From a virus: a stretch of 27,304 nt of DNA. The position numbers and the translations under genes were made by a program. The notes beneath the pieces were generated by a model that was given only the letters and a program-made list of their open reading frames with translations, was not told the DNA's origin and made no database searches. The DNA is taken from positions 1 to 27,304 of the IMG/VR virus record IMGVR_UViG_3300009180_002325, one strand, 5' to 3'. Positions 6,051-12,890 of the stretch are shown here, one piece after another; position 1 is the first letter of the stretch, and every line of letters starts with the position of its first letter.

Positions 6051-7126
6051 ATCATCTCTACTGAGTCTAGAATTGCCGAGACATCATCATCCGTAAGTGT
6101 TGGATACACCGGCAAAGACAGCGTGTGAAAACCAAGCTCATCAGCCACAGGGCACGCATGTGCGTTGTTAACAAAGACCGCCTCGCGGCCAATGTTGGGG
6201 CAACCTCCCAACCGCGCAGCCACGCCCATGTTCTGCAACTCAACCATCTTGCGGTCGCGGTCATCGACATAAGCCATGTACATGTACCGGCCATGTTTCT
6301 GGCCAGTGGGCGTTGGGATGCCGCCGAGAATGACATCATACGCAGCAGCAATCTGATTGCGCCGGTTGATCCAACCATCCAGCTTTGTCAGTTGAATCCG
6401 GCCAATGGCTGACTGCATCTCAGTCATACGCAAGTTGGTGCCGAACTCTTCAACCGTCCACTGGAACGCAGTCATGTCCTTAGAACCGACCATCTGATAC
6501 CGGCCATGATCGCGCCGTGCGCCCATACGGCGGTGTAGCGTTTCGTCGTTGGTAATCACCATGCCGCCCTCACCACCCAGGGACATGATTTTGCCAACGC
6601 AAAACGAGAAGGTGCCAACGTCACCAAACGTGCCAACGTGTTGCCCATTAATCCGCGTCCCGTGAGCATGGGCGCAGTCTTCAATCACGTAGATGTCGCG
6701 CTTAGAGGCCCAGTCCATAATCGCCGCCATGTCGCACGGCAACCCGGCATAATGGACAACGATCACCGCTTCCGTATTGTCGGTGCGCCGCGCTTCCAAT
6801 GTCTCAACGGTCACGTTGAGCGTAGCGTCAATGTCGGCCAGCACGGGCTTACACCCAGCCGTTACGACTGCACTGGCCGTCGCCATGAATGTGCGGCATG
6901 GCACGATCACTTCCGAGCCGGGGCGCAGACCGAACCCGTGCAGCGCAAGCTCAAGAGCCGTCGTGCCGTTGGTTACCGCAAGGGCGTGCTTCGCTCCGGT
7001 GTATTGGGCAAACTCGGATTCAAACGCTTGCCCGTTTGGACCCGACCAATAGTTCGTCTTACCAGAGCGAAGCACATCAGCTACGGCGCTGATTTCGTCT
7101 TCAGAGTGATACGGCCATAGAGTCAT
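6041..7126 (-). CDS. DegT/DnrJ/EryC1 family PLP sugar aminotransferase (LegC-like)
   Basis: Predicted to convert the 4-keto intermediate to a 4-amino sugar nucleotide with PLP and glutamate. The 361 residues show the family pattern: KTNYWSGPNGQAFESEFA (23-40), VTNGTTALELAL (51-62, phosphate and ring contacts), EVIVPCRTFMATASAV (72-87), VIEDCAHAHG (147-156, Asp150 at the pyridine nitrogen), FSFCVGKIMSLGGEGGM (173-189, with the Schiff-base Lys179), and RMTEMQSAIGRIQL. The ATG at 7126 has a clear AGGAAG ribosome site. A longer frame to 7213 would only read through the upstream micro-gene. The ATG overlaps that gene's TGA. It supplies the amino step between the dehydratase and the N-acyltransferase. 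Confidence 0.9.
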   Translation of the reverse strand: MTLWPYHSEDEISAVADVLRSGKTNYWSGPNGQAFESEFAQYTGAKHALAVTNGTTALELALHGFGLRPGSEVIVPCRTFMATASAVVTAGCKPVLADIDATLNVTVETLEARRTDNTEAVIVVHYAGLPCDMAAIMDWASKRDIYVIEDCAHAHGTRINGQHVGTFGDVGTFSFCVGKIMSLGGEGGMVITNDETLHRRMGARRDHGRYQMVGSKDMTAFQWTVEEFGTNLRMTEMQSAIGRIQLTKLDGWINRRNQIAAAYDVILGGIPTPTGQKHGRYMYMAYVDDRDRKMVELQNMGVAARLGGCPNIGREAVFVNNAHACPVADELGFHTLSLPVYPTLTDDDVSAILDSVEMICA

Positions 7127-7263
7127 TTTACTTCCTTCACATAAAACGCGCCGCAGTACGGACAGCCACGGCCAGCAGACCCGGCCCACTCTCGCCCACA
7201 GCCCAAGCCCCACCGCGCATTCTCAGGGTGTTCGCGCAGACAGATGAACTTGGCGGAGGTCAT
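7123..7263 (-). CDS. Micro-gene: 46-residue zinc-ribbon-like protein
   Basis: A 46-codon gene bounded on both sides by ATGA overlaps, with the unknown protein upstream and the aminotransferase downstream. The product begins MTSAKFICLREHPENARWG and ends with GRGCPYCGAFYVKEVK. Cysteines at about positions 8, 22, 34 and 37 could form a four-cysteine zinc site (CPYC is a standard knuckle). The upstream stretch of the next gene's frame is hydrophobic nonsense, while this frame is sensible, which favours this reading. The role is unknown. A small zinc ribbon could be a partner of one of the sugar enzymes or a nucleic-acid binder. Confidence 0.68.
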   Translation of the reverse strand: MTSAKFICLREHPENARWGLGCGREWAGSAGRGCPYCGAFYVKEVK

Positions 7264-7796
7264 TCGCACGACCAGACTTGTGTCTGGGTTAGCAAGTCTT
7301 TTGGCACGCCCGTATCCACCGTGAACGACTTGTCCTCAAAGAGGATTCGGTTCGTCGGCTGGATTGTTAACCGGCCATTCTCCAACTCGATGAAGCTGAA
7401 CTCCTTGCCCTGCTCCGGCGTGCGGGTGAAGGCGTCTTCAATGAAGGCTGCGGTAAACAAGTACGTGCCGTTGTGTTTGCCGGTCTTCACACGGGCCTCC
7501 CGTAGATAGGCATATTCGTGGAGTTGGAATTTGTCGGCGTAACAATCCCACATTTGGGCGTCTTTGATTGTCCACAGCCCCGGCGACTTAGAAGAAATCG
7601 CCGCATGGAACGCAATCGCATGGGGCGGGAGGCTGCGGTAAATCGCGCCACATTCCAACATCACGTTCAGGCCCCAAGCACGGCCATACTGGCTAACCAA
7701 CCCAAACCACACGGCTGGCTCAAAGCCTTTGCCATTTTCGCGTATAAAGCTGGAGTCAACCCAGACGTATTTATGTTGAGGCAGAGAGGCGATCAT
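7260..7796 (-). CDS. Unknown protein in the hisH slot of the cluster
   Basis: 178 residues of no family I recognise. It is mostly beta-rich with many aromatics: HKYVWVDSSFI, GLVSQYGRAWGLNVMLECG, PGLWTIKDAQMWDCYADKFQLHEYAYL, GTYLFTAAFIEDAFTRTPEQGKEFSFIELENGRLTIQPTNR. It lacks the GxCxG nucleophile elbow and the His-Glu pair of class I glutamine amidotransferases, so it is not HisH, although it sits directly after the HisF-like gene where hisH normally lies. Both ends share ATGA junctions with neighbours. It could be a structural or sugar-binding protein or an unrecognised partner of HisF. No function can be claimed. Confidence 0.75.
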   Translation of the reverse strand: MIASLPQHKYVWVDSSFIRENGKGFEPAVWFGLVSQYGRAWGLNVMLECGAIYRSLPPHAIAFHAAISSKSPGLWTIKDAQMWDCYADKFQLHEYAYLREARVKTGKHNGTYLFTAAFIEDAFTRTPEQGKEFSFIELENGRLTIQPTNRILFEDKSFTVDTGVPKDLLTQTQVWSCE

Positions 7797-8446
7797 ACTG
7801 CCCTCACAGTGCAGCCCTCGGATACGAGCCAGGAGCGTAGCTTGATCGGTGATTTGTCGGTAAAGAAAAACATGGAGCTAATGGCAACGCCATTAGCGCC
7901 AGCATTTAACGCTTGCTTAACGTGATCCAATTTGCCGCAGCCACCGGCAATCACAACCGGCACATTCCATCTGCGTTTCAATACGTCCAAGTCAAACCCC
8001 TTGCCCATGCCGTCGCGGTCGATGTCCGTCAGCAAAACTTCACCCGCGCAGTTAGGCACATCTTCTACACACAAGGTGTGATAGTCAATAGGCCAGACCA
8101 CCGCTTGCCGCCCATATTTTTGAGCAACCTGTTCGGCTAGGGGTAAGTCCTTGATGACCACTTTATCAACGCCGCTGTTTTGGATTAGCTCGTCCACTTG
8201 GCCCATAGAATGAATAGACCCAGCCACGGTAACGGGGGTGAACACATCGGCTGTCACATCCCTAATCATGGCTGGGTCAATTACGCCCAAGTCGCAGAAG
8301 TACATCTCATCGACACGTAGGTCTTCATATGTACACGCCGTCGTTACCGGATTACCGGCCAGTCTTTTGGCATTGGTAAACTGCTTGTACTTAACGAGCT
8401 TGCCGTCCTCGATTAAAAACTTCGCAATGATCCGGCGTTTCAACAA
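7793..8446 (-). CDS. HisF-like (WbuZ/PtmG-type) TIM-barrel cyclase homologue
   Basis: About 217 residues resembling imidazole-glycerol-phosphate synthase HisF. RRIIAKFLIEDGKLVKYKQF forms strand 1. VTVAGSIHS, WPIDYHTL and LLTDIDRDGMGKGFD (the phosphate-binding block with the Asp176-equivalent), VPVVIAGGCGKLDH and GANGVAISSMFFF follow. The Asp130-equivalent seems kept in WPID. The catalytic Asp11 position at the end of strand 1 aligns with a hydrophobic residue, so it is unlikely to make histidine. Sugar clusters use such HisF copies with WbpG/PseA and HisH to make acetamidino groups, and the WbpG/PseA gene is two genes upstream. Translation starts at tandem TTG codons (8446/8443) overlapping the previous TGA, with GGAAA upstream. 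No in-frame ATG precedes the conserved region. Confidence 0.8.
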   Translation of the reverse strand: MLKRRIIAKFLIEDGKLVKYKQFTNAKRLAGNPVTTACTYEDLRVDEMYFCDLGVIDPAMIRDVTADVFTPVTVAGSIHSMGQVDELIQNSGVDKVVIKDLPLAEQVAQKYGRQAVVWPIDYHTLCVEDVPNCAGEVLLTDIDRDGMGKGFDLDVLKRRWNVPVVIAGGCGKLDHVKQALNAGANGVAISSMFFFTDKSPIKLRSWLVSEGCTVRAV

Positions 8447-8916
8447 GCCATTTCCAATTTCATAAACGCCACTTTTTCAATCGGGCTAAAGTAGTACATC
8501 TGATTTGATTCTTGATAGCGACTATCAATTCGTCTTTCCATTGTCCAAGACGGATGATCTTCGCCATAAACCAAAGCAACGTGCGTTAAGTCTTTAGACA
8601 AGATAAAATAAATGTGCGGCTTTGGATTGGCCAAATCCCAAGAATGAGAAGCGCAAACAATAAAGTTATATCCAAATGGCCAATCCTCGGCAGACGTAAA
8701 GCTTGCAGACAGGTGCTTAACTTCAACGCGCTTATCACCCATATACAAATCACCATCGTCAACAAAATCACGCCATTGTTTATGGTGAGATAGCTTACGC
8801 ATTGGTGCAATCGTAACTTTCTCACTATGAGAAACGAGATAAGACGCCACAAGCCAACGGGCTTTCTCGCTTGCATCAAGATGCTTTAGAAATAATTGGG
8901 TATCGTGTTCACTCAA
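8440..8916 (-). CDS. Hypothetical protein, possible PD-(D/E)XK-type fold
   Basis: 158 residues of unknown family. A helical start (SEKARWLVASYLVSHSEKV) is followed by DDGDLYMGDKRVEVKHLS (about residues 53-70), then a strand-rich part (GYNFIVCASHSWDLANPKPHIYFILSKDLTHVALV). The spacing Asp56 ... Glu65-Val-Lys67 matches the D-x(n)-ExK signature of restriction-endonuclease-like folds, and the following beta strands fit too. No sequence relative is recalled, so this is structural inference. The start is a TTG overlapping the secreted protein's TGA (TTGA), with no in-frame ATG nearby. Its place inside a sugar cluster is unexplained. Confidence 0.6.
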   Translation of the reverse strand: MSEHDTQLFLKHLDASEKARWLVASYLVSHSEKVTIAPMRKLSHHKQWRDFVDDGDLYMGDKRVEVKHLSASFTSAEDWPFGYNFIVCASHSWDLANPKPHIYFILSKDLTHVALVYGEDHPSWTMERRIDSRYQESNQMYYFSPIEKVAFMKLEMAC

Positions 8917-9452
8917 GGCGTCGGACCGCCCACAGGGTCAACCGCACCAGCCGGAGATTGGGTCATCACCTCAGTACCGGCAGCAACCGCAACACCAGTC
9001 GGGCTTTCGTTCATCGGGCCGTAGCAATCAGCCAACTTTGTTTTGTTAATGTTTTTAGAACGCACAGTGCAGGGAAACGAGAACATGTTGCTCATGCCGC
9101 CACCAGCCGCTGTAGTCGTCGTGAACTTACGAAACGGCGCTGCGGTGTTTGCCCAAGTCGGGGCTTGCGGAAAGCTGTCACGGGGCTGGAACAGGCTCCA
9201 GACTTGGTTCTTGCCGGGAGCGGTGCAGGAGTTATTCATCAAGTCCATGTCGGCCAATGCCGGACCGCGCAGTACGGGACATACAGCAACGCCCAGCGGG
9301 AATACCTTACCGTTGACGGTGACGGTCTTGCCGGGGACAGGGGTTGTGGGACTGGCCGCGCACAGGGCGAACTCGCCTGTGCAGACCTGAATTGTCAAAG
9401 CATGTGCGGGAGCCGCAAACGTCAGCGCCGCAGCAATCAATAGTTTTTTCAT
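8913..9452 (-). CDS. Exported hypothetical protein with signal peptide
   Basis: 179 residues. The N-terminus is a textbook Sec signal: basic MKK, a hydrophobic core LLIAAALTFAAP and a cleavage site AHA (about residues 16-18). The mature part is Thr/Pro/Gly/Ala-rich with several cysteines (VCTGEFALC, VAVCPVL, NNSC, FPCTV, ADCYG), probably paired as disulfides in the periplasm. The C-terminus is low-complexity (SPAGAVDPVGGPTP). I chose the ATG at 9452, which overlaps the amidotransferase TGA by 4 bp. A TTG six bases earlier is possible. Phages rarely export proteins except for lysis or superinfection exclusion. Beside a surface-sugar operon, a role in altering the cell envelope is plausible but unproven. 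Confidence 0.72.
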   Translation of the reverse strand: MKKLLIAAALTFAAPAHALTIQVCTGEFALCAASPTTPVPGKTVTVNGKVFPLGVAVCPVLRGPALADMDLMNNSCTAPGKNQVWSLFQPRDSFPQAPTWANTAAPFRKFTTTTAAGGGMSNMFSFPCTVRSKNINKTKLADCYGPMNESPTGVAVAAGTEVMTQSPAGAVDPVGGPTP

Positions 9453-10585
9453 ATCCAATCTTTCATGTCTGGAAGTTCTGAACCAGCCACAATGGCTGAC
9501 CCGTCAAATTCCCACGGATCAACCACATGGCTCAAGGCCATCTCGTAAAATTCATCCCGCGTGATGCCGACCGTTTGGAGAAACCAGCCAAGAGAGGCCG
9601 GTTCTTTGCCGTCGTATTGCTGGGCTAAAGCGGCCCCAGTCGCCCGATCCATACGCCCATGCCGTATCTCAATGTTGGCCAGATGGTTGGTCCGACCAAA
9701 CCCGCGCTTGATGTACTTGAGCCAATCCCTAACGCCCTGGAACTGGCACTCGATCTTCTCGTAATCAAACTGCGGCGGGATGCCCTCGACCACATCACCC
9801 TCCCAGCCAAGGTAGTCCTTAATCAGCGCCACTTGATTGCGGGTATCCCACCGCACGTAGTCTCCCAGACAGATCGACTGCACATTCAGCTTATCCAACT
9901 CGGCCTTGGGCGGGTACGTGTGCCAATGCAAATCGCGCCGGTCCAGGCCGGGGTTGGCGTCCTTAATGAACTCCCACATATCGTCCGCCGTCATGCCAAG
10001 GTTCATAGCGCGGTTAAAGCGCACCTCATCAACATTCTCTTTAGCCGTTGGGTCGAGCCAGGACTGGTACTCCTTCAGTGACTCACCCCAGAATATAAGC
10101 GGCGTGTTGAACTTAAGCGCCATGTGCATCGGGAACGAGTAGACTCCCGTATGACAGTGCCAGCACGAATCGCCCTTGCGGGAAAGTGCCTCAAGCATAG
10201 TGGCCTGGACGACCTTCCAGTTCGGCTTGAAGTCCAAGACTTCAACGCCCAACTGCTTGAACACTCGCGCATTGTTTCGCTCCAACTGTGGCCGAGTTCC
10301 CCAGTGATTATAGCGCACAACCAAAGGCCGCAACTGTAGCTGCGTCACCACATACCAAAGCTGGTAGGTGCTATCTTTGCCGCCAGAGAAGGGCACGATG
10401 CAATCGTACTGGCCGTTGCGTTGACGAGCCTGGGTGATGATGGAGTGTAACTCCATCTTGCGTTCGTCCCAGTCCACCGCCGTTAGCTTGTGGTCTACCT
10501 GCACGCATACACTACACGCACCAGCCGGATTGAACGAGATGGTGTCGGCTGTCTCGGTATTCAGACAGCGGGTGCAGGATTTCAT
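9449..10585 (-). CDS. N-acetyl sugar amidotransferase (PseA/WbpG family)
   Basis: ATP-dependent enzyme predicted to turn an acetamido group of a sugar into an acetamidino group, using ammonia from a HisH/HisF-type partner. The 378 residues show an N-terminal zinc motif (CTRC at 4-7, CSVC at 24-27), the PP-loop VPFSGGKDSTYQ (64-75) for ATP, VRYNHWGTRPQLERNNA, DSCWHCHTG and FWGESLKEYQSW, which fit PseA of Campylobacter (Pse5Ac7Am) and WbpG of Pseudomonas O-antigen. The length (about 370-380) is normal. It starts with an ATG overlapping a 22-codon membrane micro-gene (ATGA). Its presence suggests the phage makes an amidino form of the nonulosonic acid. Confidence 0.9.
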   Translation of the reverse strand: MKSCTRCLNTETADTISFNPAGACSVCVQVDHKLTAVDWDERKMELHSIITQARQRNGQYDCIVPFSGGKDSTYQLWYVVTQLQLRPLVVRYNHWGTRPQLERNNARVFKQLGVEVLDFKPNWKVVQATMLEALSRKGDSCWHCHTGVYSFPMHMALKFNTPLIFWGESLKEYQSWLDPTAKENVDEVRFNRAMNLGMTADDMWEFIKDANPGLDRRDLHWHTYPPKAELDKLNVQSICLGDYVRWDTRNQVALIKDYLGWEGDVVEGIPPQFDYEKIECQFQGVRDWLKYIKRGFGRTNHLANIEIRHGRMDRATGAALAQQYDGKEPASLGWFLQTVGITRDEFYEMALSHVVDPWEFDGSAIVAGSELPDMKDWI

Positions 10586-10650
10586 TTGTTTTTAACCAGC
10601 CAGACAGTGATGAACGCGGCTATGGCAATTAGTAATACAGCGGAAATCAT
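10582..10650 (-). CDS. Micro-gene: 22-residue single-helix membrane peptide
   Basis: A 22-codon gene with a strong ribosome site (GGAGGGG, about 5 nt upstream) and ATGA overlaps at both ends, joining the 83-residue gene to the amidotransferase gene. The product is MISAVLLIAIAAFITVWLV followed by KNK, which is a single transmembrane helix with a positive C-terminus. If it were only spacer, two exact ATGA couplings and such a strong SD would be unexpected. It may act as a small membrane anchor or regulator, or serve only to couple translation. Function unknown. Confidence 0.62.
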   Translation of the reverse strand: MISAVLLIAIAAFITVWLVKNK

Positions 10651-10898
10651 TTCCCCTCCTTGATGGCGCGGATAAATACCTTGAATAAATCGTGCCCGTT
10701 TATTTCACCAAAATACGGCCCGCTGTCTTGAATATCGTCAGCTTCTTTTTGCGTCAGTCCAGTGAGCAGCGCGTCGAGGATGCTATCGGTTAGCGCAGTA
10801 GGGTTTAATGCAAGCCTTACGGTTCCGTCATCTTCAATTTTAATGACGTTTGTTGGGTGATTAGCTATCAAACTTTGTATCTTCTCCCGCATAGTCAT
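10647..10898 (-). CDS. Hypothetical protein
   Basis: 83 residues, mainly helical: MTMREKIQSLIANHPTNV, a short beta pair (IKIEDDGTVRLAL), then DSILDALLTGLTQKEADDIQ and HDLFKVFIRAIKEGK. No known domain is recognised. It shares a 4-bp ATGA overlap with the gene upstream and another with the membrane micro-gene downstream. The last codons also form the strong ribosome site of that micro-gene. Confidence 0.6.
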   Translation of the reverse strand: MTMREKIQSLIANHPTNVIKIEDDGTVRLALNPTALTDSILDALLTGLTQKEADDIQDSGPYFGEINGHDLFKVFIRAIKEGK

Positions 10899-11323
10899 CG
10901 GTCACAATTCCCGCTACCACTTCCGCCGCCATCATTCTTGCGGAGAAATTGCATCTGGCCTTGTTTTGCTAAAGGGTCATAAGGCTCCAGCCGACGCATG
11001 GCGCGGTAGACTTTTGGCAACAGCGCCTCCCCGGTCGGCGTGAGCGGCGAGCAGTTGCAGTTCCATGCGGCTATTCCCGCGACCCGCATATCCTCCGTCA
11101 CCACAATCTCAGGCTCAGGCGGCGGGTTGAGTGCTTCAGCCAATTCTGTGACGCTCGTGCCAAGTATAAAAGCCGCACGGATTAAGTCGTCGTCGGTCAC
11201 TTCTATCTTCGTCATCTCATCCCTCGTTATGTCTAAACATGCGCGGTAGAATCTGTTCATTGCCCGTTGGGCGACTTCGTTGAATGAGTTGTATGGAGAT
11301 TTGTAGTGATCCTTTTGGTTCAT
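10895..11323 (-). CDS. Hypothetical protein
   Basis: 142 residues of unknown family. The N-terminal 60 residues are helical (FNEVAQRAMNRFYRACLDI, DDDLIRAAFILGTSVTELAEAL). A proline-rich linker (NPPPEPEIVV) leads to a region with WNCNCSP and a charged tail ending in glycine/serine repeats (NDGGGSGSG). It resembles small phage proteins with a helical domain plus a flexible tail, but no function is suggested. The ATG overlaps the previous stop by one base (TAATG). Confidence 0.6.
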   Translation of the reverse strand: MNQKDHYKSPYNSFNEVAQRAMNRFYRACLDITRDEMTKIEVTDDDLIRAAFILGTSVTELAEALNPPPEPEIVVTEDMRVAGIAAWNCNCSPLTPTGEALLPKVYRAMRRLEPYDPLAKQGQMQFLRKNDGGGSGSGNCDR

Positions 11324-11841
11324 TACATATGTCCTAAGTCGGTAACCGGGACAAAAAACGCAGCGCGGTTGTTGCCAGTGGGGTCTGACCAGTATTGCCC
11401 TTGTTTGCCTTCACGGCCATACATCCAACCATATATGTCGTAGATTCCATTCGTGCCAATGACGAAGAAAAACAAATCATTGTCTTTATCGTCTGGATGC
11501 AAAATCAACGAACCAGGTTTGTGTTTGTAATTATCAGGGTTCAAATTGCGTGACCGAACTTGATAAGGCCCAACGTCGGCAGATTGATTGCTGGAAATAT
11601 CGCCAGACCAGAAAATGTTCAGGTGTTTGGCAACCGACATTTCAGTACGTGCCGACTCAATATCAACTTGCCAAGTGTCTTCAGACTCAAAGCCATGTCG
11701 CGGCTTCTTGCCCTCAGTGATGCACTTAAACCTACGGGCCGAGCCGATGGTGTTGGACATGAACATCTCAAACGGCGTGAGCGTAACCCGAACAGGAACT
11801 GGTATAGCTTTGGACACGGGCATGAGAATTACATTGTTCAT
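11323..11841 (-). CDS. Conserved-looking phage protein, possible PD-(D/E)XK-like
   Basis: 172 residues. An N-terminal tail precedes a helix (FEMFMSNTIGSARRFKCITEGK), the element SARTEMSVAKHLNIFW (a Glu plus alanine helix), SADVGPYQVRSR, GSLILHPDDKDNDLFFFVIG and YDIYGWMYGREGKQGQYW. The order helix-Glu, D-V-G-x-Y-x-V-R and K-D-N-D followed by a strand is like phage proteins of the restriction-like fold that carry a D...(E/Q)-x-(K/R) core. Here the usual ExK would be QVR, so activity is doubtful. The phage family is recalled only from general pattern. The ATG overlaps the 60-residue gene's stop by 4 bp. Confidence 0.65.
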   Translation of the reverse strand: MNNVILMPVSKAIPVPVRVTLTPFEMFMSNTIGSARRFKCITEGKKPRHGFESEDTWQVDIESARTEMSVAKHLNIFWSGDISSNQSADVGPYQVRSRNLNPDNYKHKPGSLILHPDDKDNDLFFFVIGTNGIYDIYGWMYGREGKQGQYWSDPTGNNRAAFFVPVTDLGHM

Positions 11842-12020
11842 TTGCTGTCTTTCTTCCGTGCCAGGAACTCCGCAATCTTCTTTTCGCGGTCTGGGTCAAC
11901 GGGGAACTCGCGGGGTTTGGGTTTGGGGCCGCGTTTGAATTTAAGTGTCGAGTAAGCGTTCGGGCCGAGCATGGCCTTCTCCGGCGGATTGTTGGCCATT
12001 GTCTTCTTTGGCTTCCACAT
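11838..12020 (-). CDS. Small basic hypothetical protein
   Basis: 60 residues, very rich in lysine and proline (MWKPKKTMANNPPEKAMLG, KFKRGPKPKPREFPVDPD, KKIAEFLARKKDSK) and probably largely disordered, with a short C-terminal helix. It begins with an ATG 2 nt after the upstream stop codon, with only a weak ribosome site, so translation probably depends on reinitiation. It may bind nucleic acid. No family is recognised. Confidence 0.55.
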   Translation of the reverse strand: MWKPKKTMANNPPEKAMLGPNAYSTLKFKRGPKPKPREFPVDPDREKKIAEFLARKKDSK

Positions 12021-12022
12021 GG

Positions 12023-12421
12023 CTATTTGATCTTCGTCACACGCATCTCGTACTCATTCCACGGCTGGGGTTCGGTCTTGCCGAGTGCGTCGTCAACGTC
12101 CTGCATGGTGCGTGCCTCGATGTACTGACCACCGACCTTGGCGAACTTATCGAGCCAGTCTAGTTGGTCGGGGGACAATGGGTATTTGCTTTTGGCAAAC
12201 TCCGTCTCAATGGCAAACGCCTGACCGTAGTACAGCCAGCCAGTGTAGGTAAATGGGTGGTAGCCGTCTGCACCGCGTACCTCTGTCTCACGGGCACGCT
12301 TGTACTGCACGCCGCGTATGGCGGGTGCGCCGTTGTGGGCGCTGGTGGACTCGTCCAGCCAGATGTCCTTGCGGCTCTTTAGGGCTTTGAGAATCTGCAA
12401 GTCTAGTTTGGGTGCGGTCAT
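12023..12421 (-). CDS. VRR-NUC-like nuclease-fold protein
   Basis: 132 residues and the first gene of the leftward operon. The ATG at 12421 has a GAGGA ribosome site. Frames extending to 12547 run through a poly-G, AT-rich control region and are unlikely. The C-terminal half matches the layout of VRR-NUC/restriction-like domains: YTGWLYYGQAFAIETEFA, then PLSPDQLDWLDKFAKVGGQY and ARTMQDVDDAL. In active VRR-NUC proteins the strand carries E-x-K. Here it is E-T-E, so the catalytic lysine is missing or displaced. Such proteins usually resolve branched or flap DNA in phage replication. The family call is moderate. Confidence 0.6.
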   Translation of the reverse strand: MTAPKLDLQILKALKSRKDIWLDESTSAHNGAPAIRGVQYKRARETEVRGADGYHPFTYTGWLYYGQAFAIETEFAKSKYPLSPDQLDWLDKFAKVGGQYIEARTMQDVDDALGKTEPQPWNEYEMRVTKIK

Positions 12422-12890
12422 GGAGTCCTCATGTTGTGGTGTACACACACATTGCATACGGAGTGTGTAGGGGGCAAGTGGAAAATTGGGAAATAAAATT
12501 TTGTAAAAAATTTTGGGGAATGGGGGGGAGGGGGTTAACTTTAACACCGCAGCCGCCGCTCCGCCGTCAAAAGGCCTCCGTGGGGTCGTTTCGCCTCGCT
12601 ACTGTAGCTCATCGCTATCGCATCGCATCGCTACTGTATCGCCTCACAACCATACACGCAGCACGCGCACAGCCCCGTTGCGCTTCGCGCATTGGCTAGG
12701 ATCGCATTAGAGCGTCAAGGGTGCGCGTCATTCTGTCAGCTACCTGTGTGCCATGACAGGCTGACATGCGATTTGTTCTAGTATTGTTCTGCTAACATTA
12801 CAATGCTGTCATGTTGTCACGGCGTGCTTGCAACGTGTAAACATACGTGACGTTATGACAGTGCTTAAACAATCAAAGGAACCTAGCACC
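12422..12890. promoter_or_regulatory. Divergent non-coding region with iterons, candidate origin/operator
   Basis: 469 bp between the leftward and rightward operons, with no credible gene. It holds a GTGTACAC palindrome at 12439-12446 and an A/T-rich block at about 12483-12520 beside a G-run (12522-12535). An iteron-like cluster follows: TCGCTACTGTA at 12596-12606 and 12628-12638, TCGCCTC at 12591-12597 and 12639-12645, plus several ATCGC steps between. Further on are six TGTCA/TGACA words in 12734-12861, including TGTCAGC (12734-12740) facing GCTGACA (12760-12766), and one GTGTAAAC at 12835-12842. Promoters must be here for both operons, but none is a clear -35/-10 pair. TTGTCA at 12814 with TGTAAA at 12836 is a weak candidate. 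Confidence 0.5.

Noticed and set aside
7260-7796. The 178-residue protein as HisH
   Set aside because: No cysteine nucleophile elbow or His/Glu pair of class I glutamine amidotransferases can be found, so only the gene position is suggestive.
12596-12645. The TCGCTACTGTA/ATCGC repeats as a CRISPR or tRNA-like structure
   Set aside because: Repeats are short, irregular and unspaced. No cloverleaf or constant repeat-spacer length.
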